From RUG369 sp050949645 (GTDB lineage Bacteria > Planctomycetota > Planctomycetia > Pirellulales > Thermoguttaceae), in the NCBI GenBank assembly GCA_050949645.1, contig JBMNGC010000001.1, forward strand, positions 1,488,001 to 1,552,000: DNA of 64,000 bases, written 5' to 3'. The position numbers and the translations under genes were made by a program. This document shows positions 37,985 to 46,767 of the stretch, piece after piece (the stretch's first letter is position 1; each line of letters begins with the position of its first letter). The notes beneath the pieces were generated by a model. It saw nothing but the letters and a program-made list of their open reading frames with translations, made no database searches and had not been told where the DNA came from.

Positions 37985-38012
37985 TTGAAAATAACCAACG
38001 TGAGACTACAAT
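37985..38012 (+). promoter_or_regulatory. candidate sigma70 promoter for the DUF4350-like gene
   Basis: TTGAAA, 16-base spacer, TACAAT. It sits back-to-back with the coaB promoter, its -35 box only 15 bases away. It would give about 120 bases of leader before GTG 38139. Confidence 0.5.
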
Positions 38013-38138
38013 ACAGGCATGCGTTCGAAGTTGAGACGTCGCGAAAGCGGAATGTTCGTTTCAGGTCGTGGAATATTCGCTTTGGCCTATATGTTTCCGC
38101 GCCAAACCATAAAGTTTCTCTATTTCGGGAGTGCAATC

Positions 38139-40064
38139 GTGAATTGTCGTCTTTTTGTCGCCAGATTGGCGTCCTTTCTCTTTCTCTTTGCAGCAACCTT
38201 GTTGCTTTTCGAGGCGTCACAAACGTTGGCAGCGATGAATGACGACCCCCAAAACGCCGCGCAGGAGGAAACAGACGAACCCGCTATTGTTGACTCCTCG
38301 GCCGTCGTCCTCTACGACTCTGAGGTTCACTTTAAAAGTAAGGCGATCGCCGGAGAAATTGCCGCGTCGTCAATCGCCAATGGTCTGGAGATCCAGGAAG
38401 TTCCACACGAGACTCCGACAGAGGTTCTGGACCTCCTCAACTCGTCGGAAGGACGCGTTGTCACGAAAGAGGAGATCGCCGCGGCAGTGGCGCTCAGCGA
38501 ACTCGACAACCTTGAAGCGAATGGCGCCGTCGAACCTGACGCGTCTCAAGCGCCAGATCCTGAAGCGACTCAAGAACACGAACCGGACGCAAGCTCATGC
38601 GACGTCCTGATCGATATGCGCCACGCCCATGATTTCTCTGATTATCCTTTGTCAGTCGACGATAGATTCTATCATCGAATCTATTCCTTCCACAGAGCGT
38701 TTGAGTATCTTAAATCGCAAGGCGTGCGCGTTGAAAAATACGAGTCCAACGAACCGATTGACAAAGAGACGCTCGCGCAATGTAAAACGTTGTTTATGAA
38801 TCTTCCCTCGGCGGACAAAGAGCCGTTCCTGATTTCAGAAATTTATGCTATTCGCGATTTCATTAAAAATGGCGGTTCGCTCGTCCTCATTACGGATCAT
38901 ACTAACTGCTACTTCCATCAGTCGCGTCTGACCCCGCTCCTCTATGAGCTTGATATCAAGCCGCAAAAATATGGAATCTGCGACCGTCAGCAGGCCTTGG
39001 GCTCGGAAGGTTCAGGATGGATCAACATCGACGCCTTTGACGAGCATCCGGTTACCACGGGGCTTCGCCAGATCGCGTTTCAGTCCGGAGGCGGCGTCGA
39101 TCCACGCTTCGCCGTCGCGTGGTCCGGTACAGAATCGTGGCAAGACGCGCCGATCATGCCGATTTACGGCGAGGCGGCGCTGGGATATTACGGCAATTTT
39201 AAACGCGATCTTGACGAACCGGCCGGCCCCTCCGGCGCGGTTCTCGCTAAAAATTTCGAGCAGGGTAAGATCGTCGTCGTCGGCGACCAGAATATCTTTT
39301 CACCTTTTTTTCTCCAGTACCTCGACGCATATCGACTCTGGAGCAACATTTTTGCCTGGACTCTTGACCGTCCTGAGCTCGCCGAAGTTTCAAGATATGT
39401 CGAGAATGCAAAAAAGGGACGCGTACTGGCATGCTGGGAAGAACTCATGCCCGGCGCCGACCGGTTCGGCGATCCAGACGCCCATGGTTATTACAACTTC
39501 TATGCCTACCTCTGCCGGTATTACAGTCCTTTCTGCGTCGCCAACGACGACCCCGAGCTCGAACCGGCAATCTTCGCCATTCTCCATGGCGGAGAAACAT
39601 ATTCGAGCGAGGGCTTTGAATACGCTTATAGGCTTCTCAAATCGGGCGCCGCACTCGTCGTGATCGACCCGGAGGAAAACGTCTTCGACAATGAAAAAGC
39701 AGAGCTTACCCTCCTCCTACAAAAGCTCTTTGCCGAAGGAATCGCCAACGATCTCGTCAGAACTGAAGGTGGTGGGAAGAAATACGTCGAGAGAATCAAT
39801 CTTTCTAACGGCGGTAAGATAACGCTCCTCCGCGGTAGAGATTCCTTTGATAACTCCGCCGTGCCGATCCCTGAAGCGCAACCTCTCATGGCGCAGATGG
39901 AAAATATCAAAGTGGCGCTCCGGGAGTTTGATCGGCTCTTTGACGAGCTCGAAGACACGCTGGAAATTAGAGACGATTCAGACGACGAAACGGAGTTCAA
40001 CTTCGACGAAGAAGACGATGAAACAACAGACGAGTTGGAGCTCGACGTCATTTTTCGATCGTGA
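38139..40064 (+). CDS. secreted protein with DUF4350/GATase-like fold
   Basis: 641 residues from a GTG start with GGGAG 8 bases upstream; this start gives a clean signal peptide (LASFLFLFAATLLLFEASQTLAA). A longer frame from ATG 38019 would begin at the predicted transcript start. After a Glu/Asp/Pro-rich linker (to about 150) comes a Rossmann-type region resembling DUF4350/class I glutamine-amidotransferase-like proteins (NGGSLVLITDHTNC, GKIVVVGDQNIFSPFFL). The C-terminus is very acidic. No catalytic triad is recognised. Its last 17 bases overlap the convergent gene at 40048-41757. Confidence 0.72.
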   Translation: MNCRLFVARLASFLFLFAATLLLFEASQTLAAMNDDPQNAAQEETDEPAIVDSSAVVLYDSEVHFKSKAIAGEIAASSIANGLEIQEVPHETPTEVLDLLNSSEGRVVTKEEIAAAVALSELDNLEANGAVEPDASQAPDPEATQEHEPDASSCDVLIDMRHAHDFSDYPLSVDDRFYHRIYSFHRAFEYLKSQGVRVEKYESNEPIDKETLAQCKTLFMNLPSADKEPFLISEIYAIRDFIKNGGSLVLITDHTNCYFHQSRLTPLLYELDIKPQKYGICDRQQALGSEGSGWINIDAFDEHPVTTGLRQIAFQSGGGVDPRFAVAWSGTESWQDAPIMPIYGEAALGYYGNFKRDLDEPAGPSGAVLAKNFEQGKIVVVGDQNIFSPFFLQYLDAYRLWSNIFAWTLDRPELAEVSRYVENAKKGRVLACWEELMPGADRFGDPDAHGYYNFYAYLCRYYSPFCVANDDPELEPAIFAILHGGETYSSEGFEYAYRLLKSGAALVVIDPEENVFDNEKAELTLLLQKLFAEGIANDLVRTEGGGKKYVERINLSNGGKITLLRGRDSFDNSAVPIPEAQPLMAQMENIKVALREFDRLFDELEDTLEIRDDSDDETEFNFDEEDDETTDELELDVIFRS

Positions 40065-41757
40065 TCACGGGGTAACCGTCGCTTTCCATTCCGTCGGCGA
40101 GACCGTCGCTGCTAAACTCGACCGCCTCGTATCGAGGAAAGAGAATCTGCTCGGAAATAAACGGAATGACGTCGACCTGCATATCGCCGGGATAGACAGT
40201 AAAATTGCCGCTGATCTTGCGAACGCGACTCTCGGCTACCGTCGCGTAGATCTCCGTCGCGACATATTTTAACGCGGGAAAGATAACGCCGACGGCCAGC
40301 GCCACGCCGGCGATCAACGGAATTGCAAAATCGGAAAAGCGCGTCGGTCCGCGCTTCGTATCGCGTCGCCGCGTCTGGCCGCGCGCCTCTTTGCGCTCGA
40401 AGTCTTCCGCAACGAGGAGATGAAACACGCCGATCGCCGCGCGACCGACCGCAACGGGAGGCGCCGTCGCTACATGAATCGCCTTGGCCAGCAGACCTGG
40501 CTCGCGACGAGTCGCCGCCTTCTCGACGGAAACCTCGTCGTCCCAATAATATTCGCTGCGCTCGAACGCGTCGGGATCATGTCCAAGGAGCTCGGCAAGA
40601 AACCGATCTTCCTCTGTGAGCGACGGACCGTTTTCTTCGTCGTCGGAATCGCCGGCGACCGCAAAATAAACAGAGGGAGTCTGTTGCAAAATCCTGTCGT
40701 TCTGGCCAAAAATCGCCGCAATCTCTTCCAAAACTTCTTCGCGACTCTGCGGTCCGGCGTCCTCTAAAGCCGACGCGATCGGGAGCGTTCTCTCCCGATC
40801 TGCCCCTAGATCGCTGAATGGATAACTTCTGACGCCCGGGATTTCCGCCGGCTCAGGAATAACCGGCACGGGAAATCCGCTGGTATATTCAAGAGGACTG
40901 ATCGCGTACATCGCCGGAATACGGTCGTCAACGCTTTCTCGAAAGTACCGGGTCGAAGCCGGCGTCTCGGACGACACGGAGACGGCGCTTGAAAGCGCGG
41001 CGATTAATCCGGGGGCGATATCCGCGTTTTCAAAAGGCGTCGAGACGTCGCGCGTCGTTGCATAGTCAAAGACAGAAGGAACAGGTTCGACAAGAAGCGC
41101 TCGCGCGTCGAATTCAGTCGGCACGGCGGCATAGAGTTCGACAAACTCGTCGAATTCAGTCGACGAGGTAAGAGAGTCCGAAAAATCAAAAGGTTTCGCG
41201 AATGATGCGACGTTGACCGGAGAGTTGACGATCGTATCGACCAAACGGAAGGAACTGCCGTGAAAACCGAAAAAGGAACGCAACTCCGCTTTTGCCAGAG
41301 GCGACAACCTCGCGCGGATATCTTGAAGCTCTTCGTCGCTGAGGACGGCGGCGCGCTTAACCACCAAGGAAGATTGTTCACGTTGCGGAACAACAACGCG
41401 CTTAGGAATAAACCGGAATCGCTTTTTGTTGCGCTTGGTCTCGCTTGACGCAGGAGATTTAACGTTGTCGGAAGACTCGTTTGCCTTGCTTGAGCCAGAG
41501 GAACGACCCGCTGTTTCAGGGGACGCCGGAACGTCAGAAGAGGTCGATTTAGAACGCGAGAGACGCCCAAAGAAACGACGTAGAAATGAATTTTTATCGT
41601 CGAAAGACGAGACGTTGACAAGCTCCTCCGAAAGCGACGCGACCGCCTGAGCCAACTCGGAATCCTCCCGGACGCGCCGTTCAAACGCACGAGATTCTTC
41701 CGGACTCATGCGGTCCAGAACGTAATCGATCACTTTCTTACGATCTATGTCGTTCAC
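40048..41757 (-). CDS. putative membrane-bound anti-sigma-like protein
   Basis: A 569-residue protein on a GTG start. The first 50 residues resemble the helical head of anti-sigma factors (KVIDYVLDRMSPEESRAFER, then EDSELAQAVASL), without a zinc-finger His/Cys set. A long Ser/Pro/Glu-rich region of unknown fold follows, then a single TM segment near residue 475 (LIAGVALAVGVIFPALKYV) and about 80 extracytoplasmic residues. It lies 122 bases downstream of the ECF sigma gene on the same strand, the usual arrangement of a sigma factor and its membrane anti-sigma partner. The assignment rests on context and the head motif. Confidence 0.65.
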   Translation of the reverse strand: MNDIDRKKVIDYVLDRMSPEESRAFERRVREDSELAQAVASLSEELVNVSSFDDKNSFLRRFFGRLSRSKSTSSDVPASPETAGRSSGSSKANESSDNVKSPASSETKRNKKRFRFIPKRVVVPQREQSSLVVKRAAVLSDEELQDIRARLSPLAKAELRSFFGFHGSSFRLVDTIVNSPVNVASFAKPFDFSDSLTSSTEFDEFVELYAAVPTEFDARALLVEPVPSVFDYATTRDVSTPFENADIAPGLIAALSSAVSVSSETPASTRYFRESVDDRIPAMYAISPLEYTSGFPVPVIPEPAEIPGVRSYPFSDLGADRERTLPIASALEDAGPQSREEVLEEIAAIFGQNDRILQQTPSVYFAVAGDSDDEENGPSLTEEDRFLAELLGHDPDAFERSEYYWDDEVSVEKAATRREPGLLAKAIHVATAPPVAVGRAAIGVFHLLVAEDFERKEARGQTRRRDTKRGPTRFSDFAIPLIAGVALAVGVIFPALKYVATEIYATVAESRVRKISGNFTVYPGDMQVDVIPFISEQILFPRYEAVEFSSDGLADGMESDGYPVITIEK

Positions 41758-41879
41758 TTCCTACCCAATGCCCTAAAAGAGGCCGTCTTGCATATTGGCA
41801 AAGCACGACGCGCGACGTCAGGTTCGCGCAGCGCAACGGAATTCAAGGCGTGGTAAGAGCGTCGTATCAAGGCGCTAGT

Positions 41880-42554
41880 TCAGACAGATTCGCAATCCCC
41901 GACGAAAGATCGGCGAGAATAACGAGAGGCGTCCAATCGTTCGCTAAAGAGCGACGAACCCATAATCTCAATGGCTTTGCGTCGCCGTCGCACGACGGCG
42001 TCAACGCCAAGATGCAAGGTAAGCGCCGTTTTGCGATATGTCATTCCCTGGTAGAAAACCATGTCGATAACCTCGCGATACCGTTCGGGCAGCGAGTCGG
42101 CAAGGGACCGAACCTTTGACGCAAGATCGCGACGTTCAACGACTTCCGAAGGGCCAGGATCGACGCCTTCGATTTCGTTGGCCCAGGACGAGGAATCTTC
42201 GTCGCGTGGCGCGTCAAGGGACACGCAAGCATTGTGAGGATTGGCGCGACGAAACAAATCGACTGTCTGGGACGTCGCGATACGGTAGATCCAGGGACGC
42301 AGTCTGCGCTTGACGTCAAACTGATCTATTTTTTCCCAAACGCGGAGGAAGGTCGCCTGGAGCGCGTCTTCCACCTGATCCGCCGAAAGACTGTAACGTC
42401 CGCGCAAATAACGCGCGAGCGGACCGCTATAGCGGCGAACGATTTCGTCAAAGCAATTCACTCTTCCGAAAGTTCGGCATTCGAACAGGAGTTCTTCGTC
42501 CGTATAGGAGTCGAACTGAGCGGACAATGCTGCGGAATCAAACATGGCGTTCAT
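41880..42554 (-). CDS. ECF-type RNA polymerase sigma factor
   Basis: A 224-residue sigma70-family protein of the extracytoplasmic-function type. Region 2 is at about 25-95 (FDEIVRRYSGPLARYLRGRY, then DALQATFLRVWEKIDQFD and LRPWIYRIATSQTVDLFRR) and region 4 at about 145-200 (LADSLPERYREVIDMVFYQG, MTYRKTALTLHLGVDAV). It directs polymerase to a small regulon, likely under control of the adjacent anti-sigma-like gene. The start is ATG 42554 or 42545 (the latter has AGGA at better spacing). It is presumably autoregulated from the 42.6-43.1 kb region. Confidence 0.92.
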   Translation of the reverse strand: MNAMFDSAALSAQFDSYTDEELLFECRTFGRVNCFDEIVRRYSGPLARYLRGRYSLSADQVEDALQATFLRVWEKIDQFDVKRRLRPWIYRIATSQTVDLFRRANPHNACVSLDAPRDEDSSSWANEIEGVDPGPSEVVERRDLASKVRSLADSLPERYREVIDMVFYQGMTYRKTALTLHLGVDAVVRRRRKAIEIMGSSLFSERLDASRYSRRSFVGDCESV

Positions 42555-43178
42555 CCTAACCTGTCAGGAGGTTGGACGATCATCTGTCGAACTGCAAAGG
42601 CTTGCGCCTCAAACCGACAAAAAACCGCGCCAACTCCAGTATACAAAGGAAACGGCGTTCGTAAAAAGACCAATTTTGAACTTTTCACTCAAAATTGACA
42701 AAATTTTCACCTCCTCAAGATCCCGACGACTGATTATCGACGCAAGGAACCGTCAGAAGCTTCGAACGACAAACGCGCAAGGGGGGAAAGCGACGCTTGA
42801 CGAGCGAAAAAACGTTCCCAGGCAGGAAGATTGCTACTCTGGTTGTTCGTCGGCAACGTCTCCGTTTTCGGCGAACAGTACTGATTAGTACGCTTTCAGA
42901 CAAAAAATGTTGCAAAAATTTTCAAAAAAAGAAAAAAATTGGCTAATGTTTTTAAAAACCGCCTCTTTGCCGTCATATCTTAACATAAATTGACGCCCTG
43001 CCCTTACTTGAATAATAATAAGATATGAAAATAGACGTTTCTTAGGAAAGCAATCGAGGCTCTTTCGGCGCTAATCAGTCTGAATTGCTCTGGACAAAAA
43101 GCCGCGGTTTCGCTAGCATTAGTCGCTCTCTTTCACGAAAACAGATCGGAATACGCCATTGATGCGGAAAAAGAGTAT
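42555..43178. other. 624-base divergent control region
   Basis: No gene is supported. An AT-rich tract runs from about 42895 to 43025. Contents: a strong plus-strand promoter (42991-43019), a minus-strand TATACT box at 42643-42638 facing the sigma gene with a poor -35 box, and an imperfect palindrome GTACTGATTAGTAC at about 42879-42892 that could be an operator. Confidence 0.5.
42991..43019 (+). promoter_or_regulatory. candidate sigma70 promoter for the PEGA lipoprotein gene
   Basis: TTGACG, 17-base spacer, TAATAA, in an AT-rich tract about 160 bases before ATG 43179. Confidence 0.5.
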
Positions 43179-43715
43179 ATGACAGGTAAAGAAACAAATC
43201 TCGCAGACGCGTCGTTTCCTATGCGCGACGACTGGGGCGCCCTCCTCTTGCGCGTCGTCGCAATGGTCGCGCTCGGCGCCGTCCTTGTCGCCAATGGCGT
43301 CGGATGCAATGGCGTGCGCCGCAGACTCACGATCACGTCGGAGCCCCCTGGCGCAATCGTCTATCTAAATAATAAGGAGATCGGCAAGACTCCTATCTCA
43401 CAGAACTTCCTCCACTCTGGCGTCTATAACATTAAGTGCTACAAAGAAGGCTATGAGATGAATGAAACGTACTACAAGGCTGGAACTCCGTGGTATCTCT
43501 ATCCTGGAATAGACTTCTTTTCGCAAAATTTCACGCCGGGCGAGCTCCGAGACGAACAATCCTGCCATATCGTACTCGAACAAAAGCGTGAAATTCCTGA
43601 GAACGAACTCTATGAAAAGGCGTCGCAGCTCCGAGACGAAGCGCATAATACCTTTGTCAATTCCTACTCGGGAACGACAGACGCTTCGACCTCGAATTCG
43701 ATCGGAACGAACTGA
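43179..43715 (+). CDS. PEGA-domain membrane-anchored protein
   Basis: A 178-residue protein with a hydrophobic segment (about 22-43) ending in VANGVGC, a weak lipobox, so it may be a lipoprotein or be held by a TM helix. Residues about 49-97 are a PEGA domain (LTITSEPPGAIVYLNNKEIG, then KTPISQNFLHSGVYNI), a beta fold frequent in planctomycete surface proteins. The remainder contains a short aromatic stretch (WYLYPGIDFF) and a polar tail. Role unknown. A small hairpin follows. Confidence 0.8.
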   Translation: MTGKETNLADASFPMRDDWGALLLRVVAMVALGAVLVANGVGCNGVRRRLTITSEPPGAIVYLNNKEIGKTPISQNFLHSGVYNIKCYKEGYEMNETYYKAGTPWYLYPGIDFFSQNFTPGELRDEQSCHIVLEQKREIPENELYEKASQLRDEAHNTFVNSYSGTTDASTSNSIGTN

Positions 43716-44141
43716 ACGCCCATTCTACGCAGCGAGGTTGAGGAATTTTCCTAAAAGGCGGACGACGCCCCTTTTCAAAAGCAAACTTCAATATAGAATC
43801 GTTCTCCAAACCTTGGACGGAACGATTTGTCTTCGACGTTCGTTCTGATCGACTGGCAGCAATGCGGTCGACGTCGTTCTAAACGGCTTTTCAAGACGAC
43901 AATTCGCCAGGTCGCTCTCGCGAGCCTGTTGCTATGACCAGACGACCCCTCTCGTGGTCTTGGGTAATTGCGGAGATTTTCCATTCTCCCTGCGTTTTTG
44001 TCGTTCGTCCTATCGCATAGAGAAACGGCAAAAGCAAGTTTCTTCACGTCGATCGGATCTTTATCCCTGCGTAACGCTCCTTGGCCCCCCTTTTGAAGAG
44101 CGTGCGCAAGTTAGTCAAATTTATTGTTGAAGGTTCTAGTG
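43716..44141. other. leader region before rplM
   Basis: 426 bases without a supportable gene. The left end holds a hairpin terminator for the PEGA gene. A possible TATAGA box near 43794 lacks a good -35. The remainder may be the rplM-rpsI leader; no known ribosomal-protein leader motif was recognised. Confidence 0.45.
43753..43775 (+). terminator. hairpin terminator after the PEGA gene
   Basis: AAAAGGCG pairs with CGCC and TTTT across a two-base bulge, ending in TTTT. Short and imperfect. Confidence 0.4.
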
Positions 44142-44600
44142 ATGACCAAGAAAATGACAAAGATGCACAGGACTTACGTCGCTAAACCCGGCGAAGTCGA
44201 GCAGAAGTGGTACGTTGTCGACGCGACCGACAAGATTGTCGGTCGCCTCGCCAGCGATATCGCCGTGATCCTCATGGGCAAGCATCGCCCGACCTACACC
44301 CCCCACGTTGATACCGGCGACTACGTTATCGTGACGAACGTCGATAAGGTCAAATTCACCGGCAACAAATGGGAAACCAAAACGTATAATTGGACCACCG
44401 GCTATCGGGGACTTCGCACCGAGACCGCAGGAACGCGCTTTGCTCGTCGTCCTGAACTCATCCTTCGTGAAGCCGTCCGACGGATGCTCCCCAAGAACAA
44501 GCTTGGCGTTCAGATGCTTAACAAACTGAAGACGTATACGTCCGACGAGCATCCGCACCAGGCTCAGCAGCCTGAAGCGCTCGAACTGCCGAAAAAGTGA
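44142..44600 (+). CDS. rplM: 50S ribosomal protein L13
   Basis: Large-subunit protein L13, 152 residues. Conserved features: WYVVDATDKIVGRLAS, the MGKHRPTYTPHVDTGDYVIV segment and PKNKLGVQMLNKLKTY near the C-terminus. The start is ATG 44142 with AAGG about 8 bases upstream; a TTG at 44124 would add six residues. It precedes rpsI by 38 bases, the near-universal L13-S9 pair. Confidence 0.96.
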   Translation: MTKKMTKMHRTYVAKPGEVEQKWYVVDATDKIVGRLASDIAVILMGKHRPTYTPHVDTGDYVIVTNVDKVKFTGNKWETKTYNWTTGYRGLRTETAGTRFARRPELILREAVRRMLPKNKLGVQMLNKLKTYTSDEHPHQAQQPEALELPKK

Positions 44601-44638
44601 ATCGCGAAAACAAGCTTAGTGAAGGGATATATTAGACT

Positions 44639-45064
44639 ATGGTTAAACGTGGTAATTACGTTATCGAAGGCAACGGCAAGAACGACAAACTTGGAACTGG
44701 TCGACGTAAGTCCGCCGTCGCGCGCGTTCGCGTCCGTCCTGGTCAAGGGCGCATCAGCGTTAACAATCGAGAATTCGAAGAATTCTTTCGCACCGCTCAG
44801 CTTCGCAATACCGTTCTCACCCCCCTCGTCGAGACCGAAATGCGCGAGACTGTAGACGTCGTCATCAACGTCTACGGCGGCGGAACAACTGGTCAGGCCG
44901 ACGCCTGCAAGCTCGGAATTGCGCGCGCGCTCAAGGAATACGATCCTGAATGCGAGACGATTCTCCGCCAGAAAAACCTGCTCACGCGCGACGCTCGTAG
45001 AGTCGAGCGTAAAAAGTACGGTCGCCGCGGAGCGCGTCGCAGCCCTCAGTTCTCCAAGCGTTGA
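44639..45064 (+). CDS. rpsI: 30S ribosomal protein S9
   Basis: Small-subunit protein S9, 141 residues: GTGRRKSAVARVRV near the start, VYGGGTTGQADACKLGIARA in the core, and the Arg/Lys C-terminus ending SPQFSKR that reaches the P-site tRNA. Second gene of the rplM-rpsI operon, closed by a textbook terminator. Confidence 0.97.
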   Translation: MVKRGNYVIEGNGKNDKLGTGRRKSAVARVRVRPGQGRISVNNREFEEFFRTAQLRNTVLTPLVETEMRETVDVVINVYGGGTTGQADACKLGIARALKEYDPECETILRQKNLLTRDARRVERKKYGRRGARRSPQFSKR

Positions 45065-45116
45065 TTTCATTCGCGCTCGTCAGAGTTCTGGCGCCTGCTC
45101 TTTATTGAAAACGAAA

Positions 45117-45150
45117 AACAGACCTTCTCGCCACGAGGGTCTGTTTTTTT
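45117..45150 (+). terminator. rho-independent terminator of rplM-rpsI
   Basis: AACAGACC/GGTCTGTT stem with an inner CTCG/CGAG, followed by a T-run. Confidence 0.9.
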
Positions 45151-45314
45151 ATTCCCTGGACGATTCAATTTCAGGAACTCTCTTTTCTTTTTCCGCAATC
45201 TCTAGCGTCGACGCAAACGCCGTCTCGACGCGCTTGTTTTCTTTTACATTTTTGCAGCTTGACAGAATTATTCGAACCCTTTTGTCGAAATTTTAGCGCC
45301 TATGCTTTGAAGCG

Positions 45315-45342
45315 TTTGAAAAACCGCGCTCTATCGTATAGA
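45315..45342 (+). promoter_or_regulatory. possible promoter for the RidA/chorismatase-like gene
   Basis: TTTGAA, 16-base spacer, TATAGA, about 75 bases before ATG 45418. Confidence 0.3.
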
Positions 45343-45417
45343 ATGAGGCTCCGTTAAGTTCGTCAGTCTACCAGGAACCCTCTGGTCGAACCCGAGGATT
45401 ATGGAGTTGCTTTTATA

Positions 45418-46677
45418 ATGCTTTATCCACGCAAAGGAACCCAAACGCTTCGGCGCGGGGCCGTCGACGGCTGCGCCTATTCGTTCATTGATAAAAATGG
45501 GGTTGATTATTTTAACGGAGTCGCGGTCCCGACCGTTACGGGCAACACGCGCGCTCAACTATTCTCAGCCTTTGAGAATCTTCAAGCCGCGCTCGAAGAA
45601 CTCGATTTCGATTGCGTAGTCAAGCTCGAAGTCTTTTTGCGCAATATTGGCGATAAAGAGCTCGTTCGCGCCATTATGCAGAAAGTATGGGGCGAGAAGA
45701 CCCTTATGCCGGCCACGACCTTCGTCGCGCAAGCGCCTTGCGACGATCAATACAACGTGACGCTCCTCGCGGTCGCCGTTAATTCTTCGAGTTCGTCTCC
45801 TAACTCCATGCCCATCAGCGTTTCCGAGTGCGGCGAACGCGCCTCGCTCTTGGAATACGACGGCGTTTCTATCGGCTTTTTCGGCGGCTTTACACCTGGT
45901 TGTTCACCCGTGGGCGCATACGAACGTTCCTTCGACGCATTCGCCAAGATGCGCTCTGAAGTCGAAGGCGCCGGCTTCTTGTTTCCGCAGGTTTTCCGAA
46001 CCTGGCTGTATCAGGGTAATATTACCCTCGAGGAGGGGGAGACGCAGCGTTACAAGGAACTCAATCGCGCGCGTTCCGACTTCTTTTACGGAACGCGGTT
46101 CCTCGAAGAGCGACTTCCCAAAGGCGTCCAGTTTGGTCCTATTTATCCGGCGAGCACTGGGATTAGCGCCGACGACGTCGACGTCGCAATGGGTTGCCTC
46201 GCGATCAAGACGAACCGCGAGGACGTAGTTCTTGCCCCTCTCGAAAACCCAAATCAGACTCCCGCCTTTGACTACGCGGAGTTCTACAGCCCTAAGAGTC
46301 CGAAATTTTCACGCGCTATGGCCGTTAGTTTCAACGAACGCGCGTCCGTATTCGTTTCCGGAACGGCAAGCATCGTCGACCAGAAGACGGTCCACATTGG
46401 CGACGTCGCCGCTCAAACGCATCAGACTCTTGACAACATCGAGGCGCTCATTTCCGGCGAAAACATCGCAAAGTATGGAATTCCAGGATTTGACGCGACG
46501 CTTGCCGATCTTGCCGTTGCGCGCGTTTACGTCAAGCTCCTAGGCGATTATCCCGCAGTTCGCGAAATCTGCGAGAAACGCCTTCCCGACGTCCCGCTCG
46601 TCTACACCTATGCCGGCGTCTGCCGCGACGACCTCCTGGTTGAAATCGAAGGCGTCGCCTCCTGCAAACAAGTTTAA
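45418..46677 (+). CDS. RidA/chorismatase-like protein
   Basis: A 419-residue protein with two YjgF/RidA-like segments. In the N-terminal half are YFNGVAVPTVTGNTRAQLFS and FENLQAALEEL. In the C-terminal half are SVFVSGTASIVDQKTVHIGD and THQTLDNIEALI, the arrangement seen in the chorismatase (FkbO/Hyg5)-like branch of the RidA superfamily. RidA enzymes hydrolyse reactive enamines/imines; chorismatases act on chorismate. The active-site residues cannot be assigned by eye, so the substrate is unknown. Flanked by two terminators, it forms its own unit. Confidence 0.65.
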   Translation: MLYPRKGTQTLRRGAVDGCAYSFIDKNGVDYFNGVAVPTVTGNTRAQLFSAFENLQAALEELDFDCVVKLEVFLRNIGDKELVRAIMQKVWGEKTLMPATTFVAQAPCDDQYNVTLLAVAVNSSSSSPNSMPISVSECGERASLLEYDGVSIGFFGGFTPGCSPVGAYERSFDAFAKMRSEVEGAGFLFPQVFRTWLYQGNITLEEGETQRYKELNRARSDFFYGTRFLEERLPKGVQFGPIYPASTGISADDVDVAMGCLAIKTNREDVVLAPLENPNQTPAFDYAEFYSPKSPKFSRAMAVSFNERASVFVSGTASIVDQKTVHIGDVAAQTHQTLDNIEALISGENIAKYGIPGFDATLADLAVARVYVKLLGDYPAVREICEKRLPDVPLVYTYAGVCRDDLLVEIEGVASCKQV

Positions 46678-46703
46678 TAGCGCTGCTGTTTTCCCAAAAG
46701 GAC

Positions 46704-46734
46704 GCGTCGACAAAACCTACGTCGACGCTTTTTT
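46704..46734 (+). terminator. rho-independent terminator
   Basis: GCGTCGAC/GTCGACGC stem, 9-base loop, six T. Confidence 0.85.
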
Positions 46735-46767
46735 AACGCGCATCGCTCCTCTTATAAAAGGCGTGTA

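Noticed and set aside
38019..38138. 40-codon upstream extension of the DUF4350-like protein
   Set aside because: It starts at the predicted transcript start and hides a clean signal peptide that begins at GTG 38139.
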